Assembly (NCBI GenBank): GCA_002104905.1
Contig: MCFE01000444.1
Location: 1-64,000, forward strand
DNA length: 64,000 nt
Origin: Basidiobolus meristosporus CBS 931.73
Lineage: Eukaryota > Basidiobolomycota > Basidiobolomycetes > Basidiobolales > Basidiobolaceae
Reading direction: 5' to 3'
Under the pieces are notes generated by a model, which saw only the letters and a list, made by a program, of their open reading frames with translations, was not told the DNA's origin and did not search any database. The position numbers and the translations under genes are program-made. Of the stretch, positions 9,264-20,519 are shown piece after piece (position 1 is the first letter of the stretch; each line of letters opens with the position of its first letter).

Positions 9264-11429
9264 GCCCACCAATTCCCAACGTGACCGGCAAATGGGGATG
9301 TGTAGGCCCCGTACGCAATCCGCACCCTGAATACTTCCAACCTGGATTTCCCTGTCCCCCCCTCCCCATGGCTTCAGTAGGTTGCATAGAACCCAGCATA
9401 TTAACCCCCCCTCCCGGGTGGTGTGTACTCGTAAATTGTAGATATACTCCGTGACTATGTGGGCCAAAATCAGTCAGCAGTCAATTCTTTCGTGAAACTT
9501 CTTCCAATGATTCCTAACCACCCAGTGCCGCATCCCCCTCTCCTATCATCATCCCATCTTCACCTTCACCTTCACCTCCGCCCCCCTCTTCCCTTCCGTT
9601 CCCTTCTCTTTCAGTGCCCCGGCCCAGGTCGCTTTCCTTTTCCTTAGTAGAGACCCACTATTCTTAAGCACTGCACATGCATCGCGTTCAATAAACCTCG
9701 CTTCTCTCTGGAACCTTCGCCACACCTAGGCTGGATCCGGGTCCATGGTTTGTTGTGACCGCGCGTTTCATGCATGCACCTCCCCCCTGCATCCCGCCTA
9801 CATATCACTGGATGTGCATGGAACTCACGACCAGCCAATCTCCGCCGGTCAGTGCCCGTTGGTAATAAGCAAGGGGAGTGGTCACGGTCAAGTTTCCCCG
9901 ACTGGAACCACTGTTGGGTAGGTTCCCACCGATCCTCCATTGACCATCTTAAGGGACGGCAGGGGGGGGGGCTGGGTGAGGTGCATCCAGACCACCTGCG
10001 TCATCGGGCGTGCTGGAAATCGGAGCAGAAAATCCGCCGGGGGCCAACCTGGGACCTCGGCCATCTGGGTGGATTTGGCCGTGACCACTCATGTCAATCG
10101 AGCATCAACGCCCGGGATCCGAGCCCCATACAGCCATCATTCGGTTGCTGGTAACACCGTGTAAGTTTGTAATGCCTCCTCAGCCATTAGCCACCAACTA
10201 CGAGGCGAGGAGTGCAAGCTAAGCTGACCCCTAACACTTGGTGGGAACGGGGTCCACAGGCTGCCGCTGGGTGATCCCCCCTCCAGTCGCAATGCTTGGC
10301 AGAATGCACCGTGGCTCCTGCGTCACCACCAGAAGGTTCCGCAGTGGCCACATGCACGAGCGCCGGTGGTCGTTTGCGCAACGAACCACGGCCCAAGCAT
10401 CACCCATACAAGTGGCCAGGAGGGAGTTGCATGCGACAGAGCCAAAGCTTTCCCTGAAACCATCCCCCTCCCCCATCCGCCCCTTCCCAAGCCTGGCTTG
10501 TATCACCCTTTACACCAGATTGGCTTGTCCCCTCCCGCTCTCAAACGGGAGCCCTGTTGGAAACATTCTGGAAGATTCAGTCGGCAGATCCGGTGGAACA
10601 TAGGGGTGGGGGAGGGGAATCCGGGACCACTCGGACACCACCGAAGATTTGGGTCGCTTCCATTCCAGGACCTACCGAATCCCCTCGATCCCCACCATGG
10701 TCGATGTTAGGGATGCCACCGATCGGGCCCCGCACCAAGTCACGACGCATGTGGAAGTCGAGTTGGCTCCACGGCTTGCTTCCAAGTCAAGCACACGCTG
10801 ATCTGTCGATTCTGGAAGTGCGAAGGTCACGCTTTGGAGGCCATCGAACACATCACACCATGGTTGGAACTCACTCCGGATGTCTACCATGAGCGGATCC
10901 CAAAATCTCCCTGAGGAGAGCAACCACCAGAATCACTGGTCCCCCAACCGTGCTCTCCCGCAGGCTGGGCGGACCTGCAGAAGGAACGATGGCCTTTTGG
11001 CCCCATCTGCCTGCAAATCAAACACATTGGTGGATCCAATGCTCAAGAGTTTGGGTGGCACCTGAAGATACCAACCTGCCATTTCCAGCTCCAGAGAAAC
11101 CATGTCTATGACATGCTTCCAAGACCATCAAAAAGTGTGAATCCCACTTTTCCATCTAGCCAGTTCTCAAGTGAAATTCAGGGAATCTACTTGTGCTTCC
11201 AATCACTACCAGTTTCTCCAACACTCTCCCAACAGTCTATGGGTCTAGGCCACTGCTCTCCAGCATACCTACCACTGCTACCTGCTGGAATTTCTCCTTT
11301 GTCTGAAAAGTTGATTGGTTGACCTACCAAGTCTCAAATGCTAGAATGAAGAGGCCCTTGATATGTTGTTGTAGGGGGGGGGGAATGTCCTTCTGAAGAT
11401 GTAGGCAAAGCAGCTTTAAAACACCAGAA
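9264..11429. other. Intergenic, no gene recognised
   Basis: Starts as GC-rich sequence downstream of the CASTOR-like gene, with an AATAAA at 9690-9695, too far from the stop to assign firmly. Many short ORFs in several frames, none with a recognisable domain or consistent splicing. G homopolymers occur near 9961 and 11376. From about 11100 composition drifts towards the AT-rich transposon block. Confidence 0.6.
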
Positions 11430-11830
11430 TAAAGAGCCTAATGTCTTCAACTGCCTTAGCCTTGACATCAGACACAAACTGTTTACCATGGCTTAAGAGC
11501 AGGGATGGCAAAGACCTCCTAAAAGGTGCTGAAAGACATCTAGCAGTCATGTTCAGCCACCAAACAATCCCAACCCTGACAAAAACTCTGGGCCACAACA
11601 ATGCTGCAAGGAGACAAAATGAGAAGCCCAATCAACTGAATGATCCTGTTGGTTGATGAGATGAAATCAACTGGAGTGCAAACTGCTGAGAAAGTTCTGA
11701 TGGTTATTCTCATAAATAGTCTGGCAGATGAGTTACAGGGCTATGTATCACCTCTAAAGCCCAGCACAACAGACCTTGTGTTAAGTCACCTATATGAAAG
11801 GTGTGGTGAATAGTCACAGGGCAGGGGGTA
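11430..11830 (+). pseudogene. Copia L-type gag fragment
   Basis: Aligns by eye to the gag of the L element at about 54615-54990: ...CLDVEDKLL of L corresponds to a degraded match near 11450, and LLVDEM(K/E)S followed by ILNSL(A/T)D and YL(Y)ER/GR is shared near 11645-11810. Stops and frameshifts throughout. Gag forms the retrotransposon particle; this piece is dead. It may be the left half of a copia copy continued at 16481. Confidence 0.6.
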
Positions 11831-12449
11831 AGGCAAGGGCTCATCAGGAAAGGAGCAAAGTCTGGTCTAACAAGGCAAGCCAGGGTACAAGGTAAACTTC
11901 TTGTTCAAGCCTAGGCTTATCAGATTAACAGGTACCTGAGGGGGATGGGACTGCATGGACTACTTGGTAATACTGCAACCAGGAGATGCTTGCTGATGCA
12001 CCCTATGAAAAATCAGTCTGATGACCTTGTCAAAAGACCATCACAAAGTTCAAATCCCATGACCAATAGTTAATGACACCATTAGGACACCATGCAAAAA
12101 CTGTTGGGAAAAATTGCACCTCAGATTTTGCAGAAAACTTGGTCACAATGTTTCATCACAACAGTCCTCAAGTTGCTTCTGATTGGTTCCCTGCCATTTT
12201 TCTCACTTTCTGATACCAGACACTCAATTGTCTTCTGAATGTGTGTACATTGATTGGCATTGCCTTTTTTTGCACCTCTTACTTATTGACTCAACTGATG
12301 CTCTTACTTTTGATGCATTCAAACTGGTTAATTTCTGATGAATCTTTGGGTGTTACTTGATTGTAAACTGGATGGATGTACACAAGTCCCCATACACAAT
12401 GCTGACATTGATCCATACCACATACCTAACAAGTAACTCTACTAAGACC
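11831..12449. other. AT-rich transposon-derived sequence, unassigned
   Basis: Lies between the copia L gag fragment and the last recognisable part of Gypsy element G1. No domain recognised in any frame. It may be the decayed end of either neighbour. Confidence 0.4.
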
Positions 12450-12451
12450 CA

Positions 12452-12721
12452 TCACTCACCATGTGTCTTAGCCTTGACATTCTTTGTGCATATCTTTGGC
12501 AGGAGCCCTGTGGCTTTCCCTATAGTAAGAATCTGTTCCCACAGGTGGATCCACTCCACATCAACCACAAGGGTTTTGCAATGAGGCTGCCCTAATGCCT
12601 GCAGCTTGATATTCTTGACCCTTCTTGTGATCCAATGGTTTGACTGAGACAATATTTTGCTGTTTTTACTGCCAAATATTGTGATAAATGTGACAGTGTT
12701 TTGGCAAGGTTTGCATGCCAT
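12452..12721 (-). pseudogene. Decayed Gypsy integrase zinc-binding region (G1)
   Basis: The frame begins ACKPCQN, resembling the CxxCQ end of the HHCC zinc domain, then LQALGQ and LWEQILTIG...TGLLPK, resembling the W..I..D...GLP lead-in to the integrase catalytic core. No full DDE core is visible downstream, so the element cannot integrate with its own enzyme. Confidence 0.5.
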
Positions 12722-13123
12722 TACAGTGATCCTAATGTGGTCTGCATGTATTTGTGCTGACCTAACTGGCCAATGAATGTGGTTGCCTTATATAGTAGAA
12801 GGTTTAACAGTGACTTGGCAACCTTTGTGCAGATCTCTTGTGGCATTGTCATGGCAGTATAATGGCCTACAGCCAGTCCTGTACAATGCTACCATACCAC
12901 TGTACCAAATTGTGTTTCACTTCTCTACCTCCCCTTGTGCCATTCATAGATTCTACTGCAGAATCATGCCTCTTTATTTGCTTACCCACTACTACCACAG
13001 ATATTTCATACTCATATTTTGAGTCAAAAAGTACTGTGGCCTCCTGCTTACTAACCTCTGCATATGCATACACCTGAGGCAATTGATAAACATCTATCAC
13101 CTCAACTTTATAACTCCTAAATA

Positions 13124-14674
13124 TCAATACTTTGGTAATAGGCTAGGCCAATCTGATTCATGCACCAAGTTGAGTTGTGCAACTTGATCTAATCTTGATA
13201 AGGCATCAGCAACCGTGTTGTTTTTTCCAGGACAGTAGACAATCTCCAGGTCAAATTGCTGAATGTATTCACTCCATCTTGTCATTCTTCTAGAGAGTAC
13301 CTTCTGAGTAAATATATACTTGAGGGAGGCATGATCAGTCTTCACAGTGCATTTGACTCCTTCAATATAGCATCTTCATGTCTTCAAACAGTGTACTATA
13401 GCAAGCATCTCCTTCTCATGGACTGGATAGTTTTGTACTGCTGAGTTCAGTTTCTTGGATTCAAAGGCAACAGGGTAGTCCTTTCCCTCATGTTCTTGGC
13501 TCAACACTCCACCAATTGCATAATCTGAAGCATCTGTGTAGAGAGTGAACTCTTTTCTGAAGTCTGGTATTCCTAAGCTTGGCAGCTTAGCAAGTTCATT
13601 CTTGAATGTCTGGAAGGCAGTCTCACAAGCTATGTCCCACTTGTAGGTATTGTCTTTCTTGAGGATATCAGTTAAAGGGGCTGCAATACTTGCAAAAGAC
13701 TTGACAAATCTCCAATAATAGGAAAACATTCCAAGGAATGATCTGAGTTCTGATATGCTATGGGGCTGCTTCAAATTCTTGATAACTTCAACCGTCTTAG
13801 GGTCTAAGGTCACTCCGGTGCTAGTCACTGTGTGTCCCAGGTAGTCAACGTGTTTCTTGAAGAATTTACACTTGGCTAGCTTGCCATATAGCTTGTTCTC
13901 TCTTAGTTTCTTCAAGACCTTTTCAATGTGCACCATGTGATCCTCTTCTGTCTTGCTGTATATCAATATGTCATCCAGATAGATTATCACAAGCTTGTCT
14001 AAGTACTCCTGAAAGATGGTCTGCATCAGCGTCATGAATGTTGCAGGGGCATTAGTGAGGCCAAAACTCATGACCAAGTACTTGTAATGTCCATATCTGG
14101 TCCTGAATGCTGTCTTAGGGATATCTTCTGGTTTCACCCTAATCTGGTTGTATCCTGACATGAGGTCAATCTTGCTGAAAATAGTGGCTCCATTAGGTTG
14201 GTCCAAAAGCTCATCAATCCAAGGTATGGGGTACTTATTCTTGACGGTAACTGAGTTCAGGGCTCTGTAATCAATGCACATCCTAAGTGTTCCATCCTTC
14301 TTTTTCTCAAAAAGCACTGGTGCTCCCCAGGGTGACTTGCTGGGCCTGATGTATCCTTGCTCCAATAGCTGATCAATTTGTCTCTTCATTTCCTCCAATT
14401 CCAATGGGCTCATTCTGCAAGGTGTCTTGCTCACTGGAGGGCTATCTCCAGTGTCAATGGCATGATCCACATCTCTGACTGGTAGTAGGCTTACAAGCTC
14501 ATCTGGAAACACATCTGAGTATTTCTTCAAGAGAGTCTGAACCTGCTGGGGTGCTGGGGTAGAGGAATCCTCCTGTAATACCGCCATGAGGAACATCTCA
14601 GTACCTTTTCTAAGTGCTCTACAGAACTGGGTCATGCTAAGTTCACTTGTCTCACACATACTGGAATTGACCAA
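13124..14674 (-). pseudogene. Gypsy pol, reverse transcriptase and RNase H (G1)
   Basis: The frame from 14674 runs 432 codons to a TGA at 13376-13378, then continues in the same frame to 13124. RT motifs are in order: [42 protein letters not shown], the catalytic YLDD at 13970-13981, and YLGHTVTSTG. The RNase H part has LYTDASDYAIGGVLSQ, VHEKEMLAIV and KNNTVADALSRLD. The TGA replaces the usual Trp after HCLKT. Only this stop breaks the RT-RNase H frame, so decay is recent. Confidence 0.9.
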
Positions 14675-14689
14675 GTTGAAATCCAGCCT

Positions 14690-15440
14690 GGCAGGTAATA
14701 GCTCATAGGTCTTGTTGTTCTTTTGGAGCTGAGTAGCATGGGTTCTCCAGTTGATTGATGGATTACAACAAAATAGCCAGGTTTTCCAAGTACAAGGTCA
14801 AACTTGCAGTTCCCAAATATATAAGCCTGTAGGTCTTCTTCATAGTCATTGATCTTCATTCTTACTGGCTGAGTAATACGGTTGATTATGTGAGAGTTGC
14901 CATCAGTTGTTGAGACTGAAGTTTATTTGGTAGGTTCTGAGTTGATTCCAGCTTTCAGAGCAAATTGCTCTGACATGTACTCATGCAATGCTCCTGAGTC
15001 AATCATGATCTTGGCAGGTACTCCATTGATTACTCCATTCAGGTATAATAGCTTTCCTGAGTTTGAGGTCATGTGGGATAGGTATTCTTCTGTCATATGG
15101 AAGGTGAGTTCTGAGTCTTCTTCAAGCTCATCCTTCATGTTACTATGCTCCATGGCCTCAATACGGTTAAAGGTTCTTGATGGCTGGTGTCCATTTCTTC
15201 TCTGAGGGCAGTACTTTGCAATATGTCCTTGCTGGTAGCAATTGAAGCAAAGTCCTTTCTTCTTACATTCTTCCAAGGCAGGATTCTTCTGCATAGCATC
15301 TATTTCCATTGGTACTGCTTCTGACTGTCTTCTTTCATAATGATTGTAACCTTTCTGATTAGTCACTGTAGGCTTCCCAACTCCAAACATAGCTGAGTCA
15401 TAGTCAATGGCAATCTTGATGGCTTCTTCAATAGTCTGAG
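14690..15440 (-). pseudogene. Gypsy gag zinc knuckle and aspartic protease (G1)
   Basis: Contains the CCHC knuckle CFNCYQQGHIAKYC (about 15220-15260) and protease sequence MIDSGALHEYMSEQFA (about 14970-15010). A TAA stands near 14920 where G2 has TCA. Further on, both G1 and G2 have the same frameshift just after LVLGKP; one added base would continue into NPSINWRTH, the usual Gypsy linker to RT. Confidence 0.8.
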
Positions 15441-15444
15441 GTCT

Positions 15445-16017
15445 TCAATAATTCACTTCCTTGCAAGTTCTTTCTTTTAACCTATCAATAAAGTATTCAA
15501 CTTGATCCAGGGGGTCCATTCTTTCAATTTGTCCAAGTAGACATCTGTACTCATAGATGTATTCTTGAATCATTCCTTTCTGTCTGAGTGTCTTTAACTT
15601 CCTTCTTAGTAGTGTCTGCTGGTGTGGAGGTTCAAAAGCATCCTGAATTTCCAACACAAACTCATCCCAGGTAGAGATAGTAGAGCATCCCATCATAGTG
15701 GCTGACCTGATCTTGTTGTGGTACCACTGTAAAGCTGCATCTGCCAGGTAAGAAGCTGCATAATGCAACTTGCTTTCTGGAGCAATTCCTTTAGCTTTGA
15801 AAGCTTCTTCAATCTGAAAGAGCCAAGTCCCCAGGTTTTCATTGACTCTGCCATGGTACCAGTTGACCTTCACACTAAAGTTGCTCTTGACAGGGCTTTG
15901 CTGGCTCTGAGCCATGGTAGTCATTCCTTGTTGCTGTTGGCTGAGGATCTGGAGTAAATGTTGCTGTTGGGCCAGGATTTGCTGCATGGCAATCTTCCAT
16001 TCTTGATTGTCCAACAT
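15445..16017 (-). pseudogene. Gypsy gag (G1)
   Basis: 190 codons starting MLDNQEW, with a Gln-rich N-terminal segment and a retrotransposon gag core (LHYAASYLADAALQWY, WDEFVLEIQDAF, QEYIYEYRCLLGQIER, YFIDRL). It ends at a TGA where G2 reads Gln (NYQRPQT), so one substitution separates gag from the zinc-knuckle ORF. Confidence 0.85.
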
Positions 16018-16061
16018 CTTGAGGGTGGTTTCTTCTTTCTTCAGGAGGGAGGTTTCCGGTA

Positions 16062-16075
16062 TTTGCTGCTACCAA
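16062..16075 (-). other. Gypsy G1 primer-binding site
   Basis: Directly inside the LTR the minus strand reads TTGGTAGCAGC; TGGTAGC is complementary to the 3' end of initiator Met tRNA, as in many Ty elements. G2 has the same site at about 26547-26560. Confidence 0.6.
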
Positions 16076-16443
16076 TGTTACAAGTCTTTGTATAAGAGTT
16101 GTAGAGGAATAGGGAGTTTAGCTAGTATTGTATTCACTAAAACTTGAACTGATTTTTATTGAGGTTCCAGCAGCTCCTTATATACATTTTGCCAGATCAA
16201 TTGCTGACTAATTGTATTTCCTAATGTAGGTTGTGGCTGATGACTCATTTGACTGCATCATCATCACCCAATAAGATCCTACTTAATATATCTATTTCTG
16301 TCTGATAAGGATCTGCTGATTCATTTGCTGACTAATGCTACTGATTTCATAGATAATACTGATATACTGATAACCTAAACATATACTAATTGATTTGACT
16401 AAAACTGATCTAACTTAAACATTCAAGCGGCAGATCATAATAT
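16076..16443 (-). repeat. Gypsy G LTR (5' LTR of G1)
   Basis: About 365 bp, shared with 26561-26929 and 43519-43885. The minus strand carries TATATAAGG followed about 25 bp later by CAATAAA, a promoter and poly(A) signal pair typical of an LTR. The inner end is TAACA; the outer end is less clear (ATTATGA rather than TGTTATGA). Confidence 0.85.
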
Positions 16444-16480
16444 CCTGTTATCAAGGAATTTAATTACAAAGGTTTTCATA

Positions 16481-17445
16481 GGTGACACTACAACACTTGG
16501 TGCAGATTGAGAGGGAACTCTCCAAGCAAGCCTCAGAAGCAGCAAAGGAGCTACACACTTACCTTCAAAGAAGTACTCTATGTACCCAGAATAGTGAAGA
16601 ACCTGCCATCTTTCTGCAGGGCCACAGCAGAAGGACTCAGTTTCAGCTTTGATAATTCTGGATGTGGGATGGCAAATCAAGATGATGCTCATATTGTTTT
16701 GGGTATCAGAGATCAGAGTTTAAGCATGTTTACTTATATTCCGGCATATCTGGAAGCCAATTGTAGTAACTTAACCAATGGAATGCCAATGCTTTGGCAT
16801 GGGGATTTGAGCAGATCAAATAAGAATATACATGTAAAATCATCCAAGATCAGCCAATTTCCAGAGTGCCAATAGATTCTGCGGGTAATTTAAATCACTG
16901 CAAGGCCTGCATATAGGGGGAACAGACCAGATATACCACTCAAGAGCTTGGGGCTAATCAAACCAAAAAAAATCAGATCTAATTCACTTGGCACTGTGTG
17001 GATCTTTGCAAAAATGATCCCTTGCAGGATGAAGTATTTAATCACTCTAATTGCCATTTATACAAGATAAATATGGGTCCACTTCCTGGGGAGAAATGAA
17101 GAAGCCCTGCTTAGATCCAGGAGCTTATAGCAATGGTAGAGAGAGAAACTGGTGAAAAAATTAAGAAAATATGTTCGGACATTGGTGAAGAAAATACCTC
17201 AAACTCTTAAGCCACAACTGCAAAATTCATGGGATAAGGCAAGAAACTATAGAGACATATTACCCAAAGTAAGATCAAGTGTTACAATGTGCAAGCTGAG
17301 CAAAAATTGATATGGTAAGATCCATGCTCCATGATCAAAAATCATTCTATGACTTTTGGGGGGTGTCAGTTCCTACAACTGTATATACTAAAAATAGCAG
17401 TTATAGCAGAATAACCCATGATTCTACTGCATTTTAGGAATGGCA
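16481..17445 (+). pseudogene. Copia L-type pre-integrase and integrase fragment
   Basis: Matches L at about 55195-56150: YVPRIVKNLPS, GLSFSFDNSGC, a decayed MLWH(GD)L, then integrase-like sequence and HDQKSFYDFW. Many stops and indels. It follows the G1 LTR and continues the orientation of the gag fragment at 11430-11830, in line with one copia copy split by G1. Confidence 0.75.
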
Positions 17446-17509
17446 TGAATATTTCTGCAATGCCAACATATGACTCCCAATGCTTCCAGTGTACTCTAGG
17501 AAGAAGTTG

Positions 17510-17890
17510 CTACTGTAGGCCACTTGAATAAATACATGTCCACCTTGTGCAGTCCTTGCATTTGTGGCATTGCACATGAGCAAGATTACTGAATGGAGCT
17601 TGTGAGAAATACTTTAGGCAATAGATACTCAGTAATGACTTATTACTTTGCTGATATTTCTCCAGCATTTTAAAGTGCTCATCTAGCTTGAAATGCATCA
17701 TGTACAAATTGGTCATTAGCATAGAGATACTGTTGAAGAGCAAATGCATTGCTCTCAGTGAATAGCTTTTGCTCCTGCTGAATCTCTCTACCTTTTGCAT
17801 CTCAGGTTTTTGATTAATGCCATGTTCTAGTCAATGGCTTATTGCTTGCCAGCTTTAATGCAACTGCATGCTGCATTTTGCATGTTTGCT
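17510..17890 (-). repeat. Repeat X, copy 1
   Basis: Similar to 41400-41690 in opposite orientation. The shared protein-like frame contains AMH(L/S)(L/F)...HFKL(D/N)E...(M/K)LEKY. I do not recognise a domain; the conserved frame suggests a decayed transposon gene. Confidence 0.5.
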
Positions 17891-18708
17891 GCATGGGAAG
17901 ATGAAGTGCTTAGTGTTGGTATTTAGATAATAACAAGGTGTGTGAATTATGGAGTAAATACTCTGGATCTTACACATTTGACAGCAATACCATCCATTAT
18001 GCCCAGAAAAGCCAGTTATCTAGCTGATGGCTGGGATATCTCTAGTGCAGATAATATTATGCACTTTAACATGACAGCTATTCACTGCTATCCTGCCCAA
18101 TAGCATACAAAGCTCATCCAGCAATGCATATAGGTTGCATTTCAGGTTCAACAGTTATTGAGACCCAGATATCATTGAGACTATTAGATCCTTGCTCTGG
18201 TGCCATAAGATTGGCAGCAGATTTGAGGTTGAAGAGAATCATTGGCCAACAGAGTTTACTAACAGAGTAGCTATTCAGTGAGAGCCACAAAGTGCCAAGG
18301 CAAAGGCATAATAGTACATACCTTCAAAGTAGTACTTGCTTCTTGGTTGTTTTTGATGTTTGCCATCAAAAATTTTGGAAATGTGTGCACTTGATTCCAC
18401 TGGCCATGGTACTTTATAGCTCACAGTATCTGTTGGACTGCATGAACTTCCTCAAGCAGGGAGCTACTGGAATATATCTGGAGTGTGAGTAATGTTTTCT
18501 TCCTATGGTGGTGGATCCCTGAGAAGTTGAACTCCTGTATGATGGTTTTCCATTTGTGCTAAGTAAAGGGTAAGATGCATCCTGGAATGATTTTGGTAAG
18601 AAGCAGCAGTAAATTCTCAAAGCCCCTATTACTGATATTAGTGGAAGTACACCACTTCTGTAGCCACAACTTCCAGGCTACCACTCTGCTGGCCACATTC
18701 AGAAGGCT
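17891..18708. other. AT-rich repeat-derived sequence, unassigned
   Basis: No domain or second copy recognised by eye. It flanks the solo LTR at 18714 and probably continues after 19067 as the same older host sequence. Confidence 0.4.
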
Positions 18709-18713
18709 GAGGT

Positions 18714-19062
18714 TGTTGCAATATTCTGAGGAGTATTGGAAGTGATGTGGAGAACTAGAGGATTTACATATTATTCACTTGTAGATTTATTGATCAAAAG
18801 TATGGTATTTATACTTCTGATAGAGTCAAGAAAAGAAACATGCAAAGTTTGCTAAGGAAGGTCACAAGAGTATGTGCGCAAAGTTTGGGGTCTTTTGGAC
18901 AACTTTGAGAAAAATAATAATCTGCATACCTGACAATTTGGTGAAAATATTCTAAGTAAATCCCAACAAGAGATCTGGTCAGGACAGAATGCTAATCACA
19001 GTATAAGATCTATGTTACTAAGTTAGCATTAATATTCAGGTGACAACTCAATAATTACAACA
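18714..19062 (-). repeat. Solo copia L-family LTR with 5-bp target duplication
   Basis: 349 bp, diverged from the LTRs at 54037-54386 and 42466-42813, with TGTTG at the left and CAACA at the right. It is flanked by GAGGT on both sides (18709-18713 and 19063-19067). With no internal sequence left, it is best explained by recombination between the two LTRs of an inserted element. Confidence 0.8.
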
Positions 19063-19199
19063 GAGGTGAGCTAAGCAGTGTTGCAATTCACCCACATTGG
19101 TCTGTGCAAGGTAACAAGTACAGCTGGGTACTATTATAGCAGTTTTAAGTGGCCAGCAAGATATTGCTGTCACAATAGTGAGTGATGTATGCTCAAATA

Positions 19200-19331
19200 T
19201 AACTTGTGTGACAAAACGCTGGCCATGCTCCTTGCAGCACATCATATGCTGCCCGCATGCTTCATGGCAGAGAGGCTTGCTACAATAGTCACATGGTGGC
19301 TTTTCCCTTCTCCAATGGAATTGTAGAGGGG
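19200..19331 (-). pseudogene. Short Cys/His-rich coding fragment
   Basis: A frame in 19048-19434 contains PPCDYCSKPLCHEACGQH then MMCCKEHGQRF, with Cys/His spacing C-x2-C-x4-CH-x2-C-x2-H-x2-CC-x2-H, suggestive of a zinc-binding segment. There is no start, no family match I can defend, and the frame runs into repeat R. Probably a remnant of a repeat-encoded protein. Confidence 0.3.
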
Positions 19332-20493
19332 TCATAGTGACACCCAGTAGCAGATGTACCAATTCCCATATTTTTTGCTTCCATATTTTTCTAATACCCT
19401 TATTTAGTTTTGTCCCATATGATGAGTAAATCAAATAAGATGGCTAACTATGATATCTGCTTATTTATTGCATAGGTTATGCTACACTTCATATAAGATT
19501 GCTAGATGTAAGTACTTATATAATGAACCAATACCTGTGCCAGGACCTTTGACACATGATCAAACTGTGTTGCCATCCCTACCATTTTTATTCTATGTAT
19601 AGTGTCACTATGTTACACAGGTCTCTGACTACTGAATGCTGATTGATTGGATGTTCTGTGCCTCTAATAACCTTCTAACATCTACATTCCTGGTGCATTT
19701 TGATGCCATCAAGATTCTTACTGACTTCAAGACCTTGTGTAACACCATGATTAGTAATTACTCAGCCAGTGAAAGAAGTATGTGAGGGAGGCAATCCCTC
19801 AGCAGTAAATCATCATCCCGTTTATCAATATACCTACTTGTTGATCAGTGTGTGCAGTGCTACCTGCTGCTATCTGAACCCCCAATTCTAGACTATAGGA
19901 CACTCCCAGGAAACTGTGCTGACATCCAAATGACCTTGGAGGCACTACTTTTGAGGAATACTTACAGTAGTTATCCTTTATTAGACTTGATTCGTTCCAA
20001 AGTTTGTTCTTGCTCAGGCAAAAGTACTCTTCTGGCTTTATAAATATTGACTGCAGTCACATTCATATCAAGTTCCTGCTAGTGTAGTTCACAGTTGTTT
20101 TGACCTGGGAAGCTTCAGTACATTGTCATCCCAAAGGATGCTGAACCCAGCACATACTTTTGTTAGGATGCCAAATAAGTTAGCAACTACAGCTCAATAG
20201 TTCTCCCTTGAAAAGCTTATGGCCTTATGCCCCTTCATACTAGAATAGCAACAGAATCCAAGTGTTCCTAGGAAGCTTTTGCCAGAGGTTATCACATCCA
20301 GTGAGCACACCACACACAAAACACTTGAGAAGTGTTGTACATATTTCTCCCTATAGCTAATACACCACCACAGTGCTAAATCAGAGTAGACTGTCTCACA
20401 GGGCATAAGAACAGTTGGACAACGCCTTGTTCTAACATCCAGTGCAACAAGTAGTGTTACAATCAACAAAGGCCATGCTGACTGTATTTCCAC
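19332..20493 (+). mobile_element. Repeat R, copy 1 (LTR-like part plus internal sequence)
   Basis: Related to 41690-42465 (same orientation) and 51560-52638 (opposite). The first about 600 bp resemble an LTR: a GTGACACCC start, and in the best copy TATATAAGG followed by AATAAA. The rest has a protein-like frame in the 51560 copy (HFSSVL.VGCS..AITSGKS), also seen here on the minus strand near 20300. Class uncertain. Confidence 0.5.
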
Positions 20494-20519
20494 TCAAGGT
20501 GAGAGCTCAGACTCCTCAA

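Larger units (their letters stand above)
12450..16443 (-). mobile_element. Ty3/Gypsy element G1, 3' part decayed, 5' LTR present
   Basis: Order on the minus strand: LTR (16443-16076), primer-binding site, gag, CCHC knuckle, protease, RT, RNase H, then a heavily decayed integrase. No 3' LTR was found. It is close to G2 (24285-26929) in sequence. Coding is broken by single changes: a TGA after gag, a TAA after the protease, a frameshift before RT and a TGA in RNase H. Fragments of an L-type copia lie on both sides in the same orientation, suggesting insertion into an older element. Confidence 0.85.

Noticed and set aside
9774..10923. Overlapping 100-126-codon frames on both strands
   Set aside because: GC-rich sequence with few stop codons; frames compete on both strands and no domain or splice model fits.
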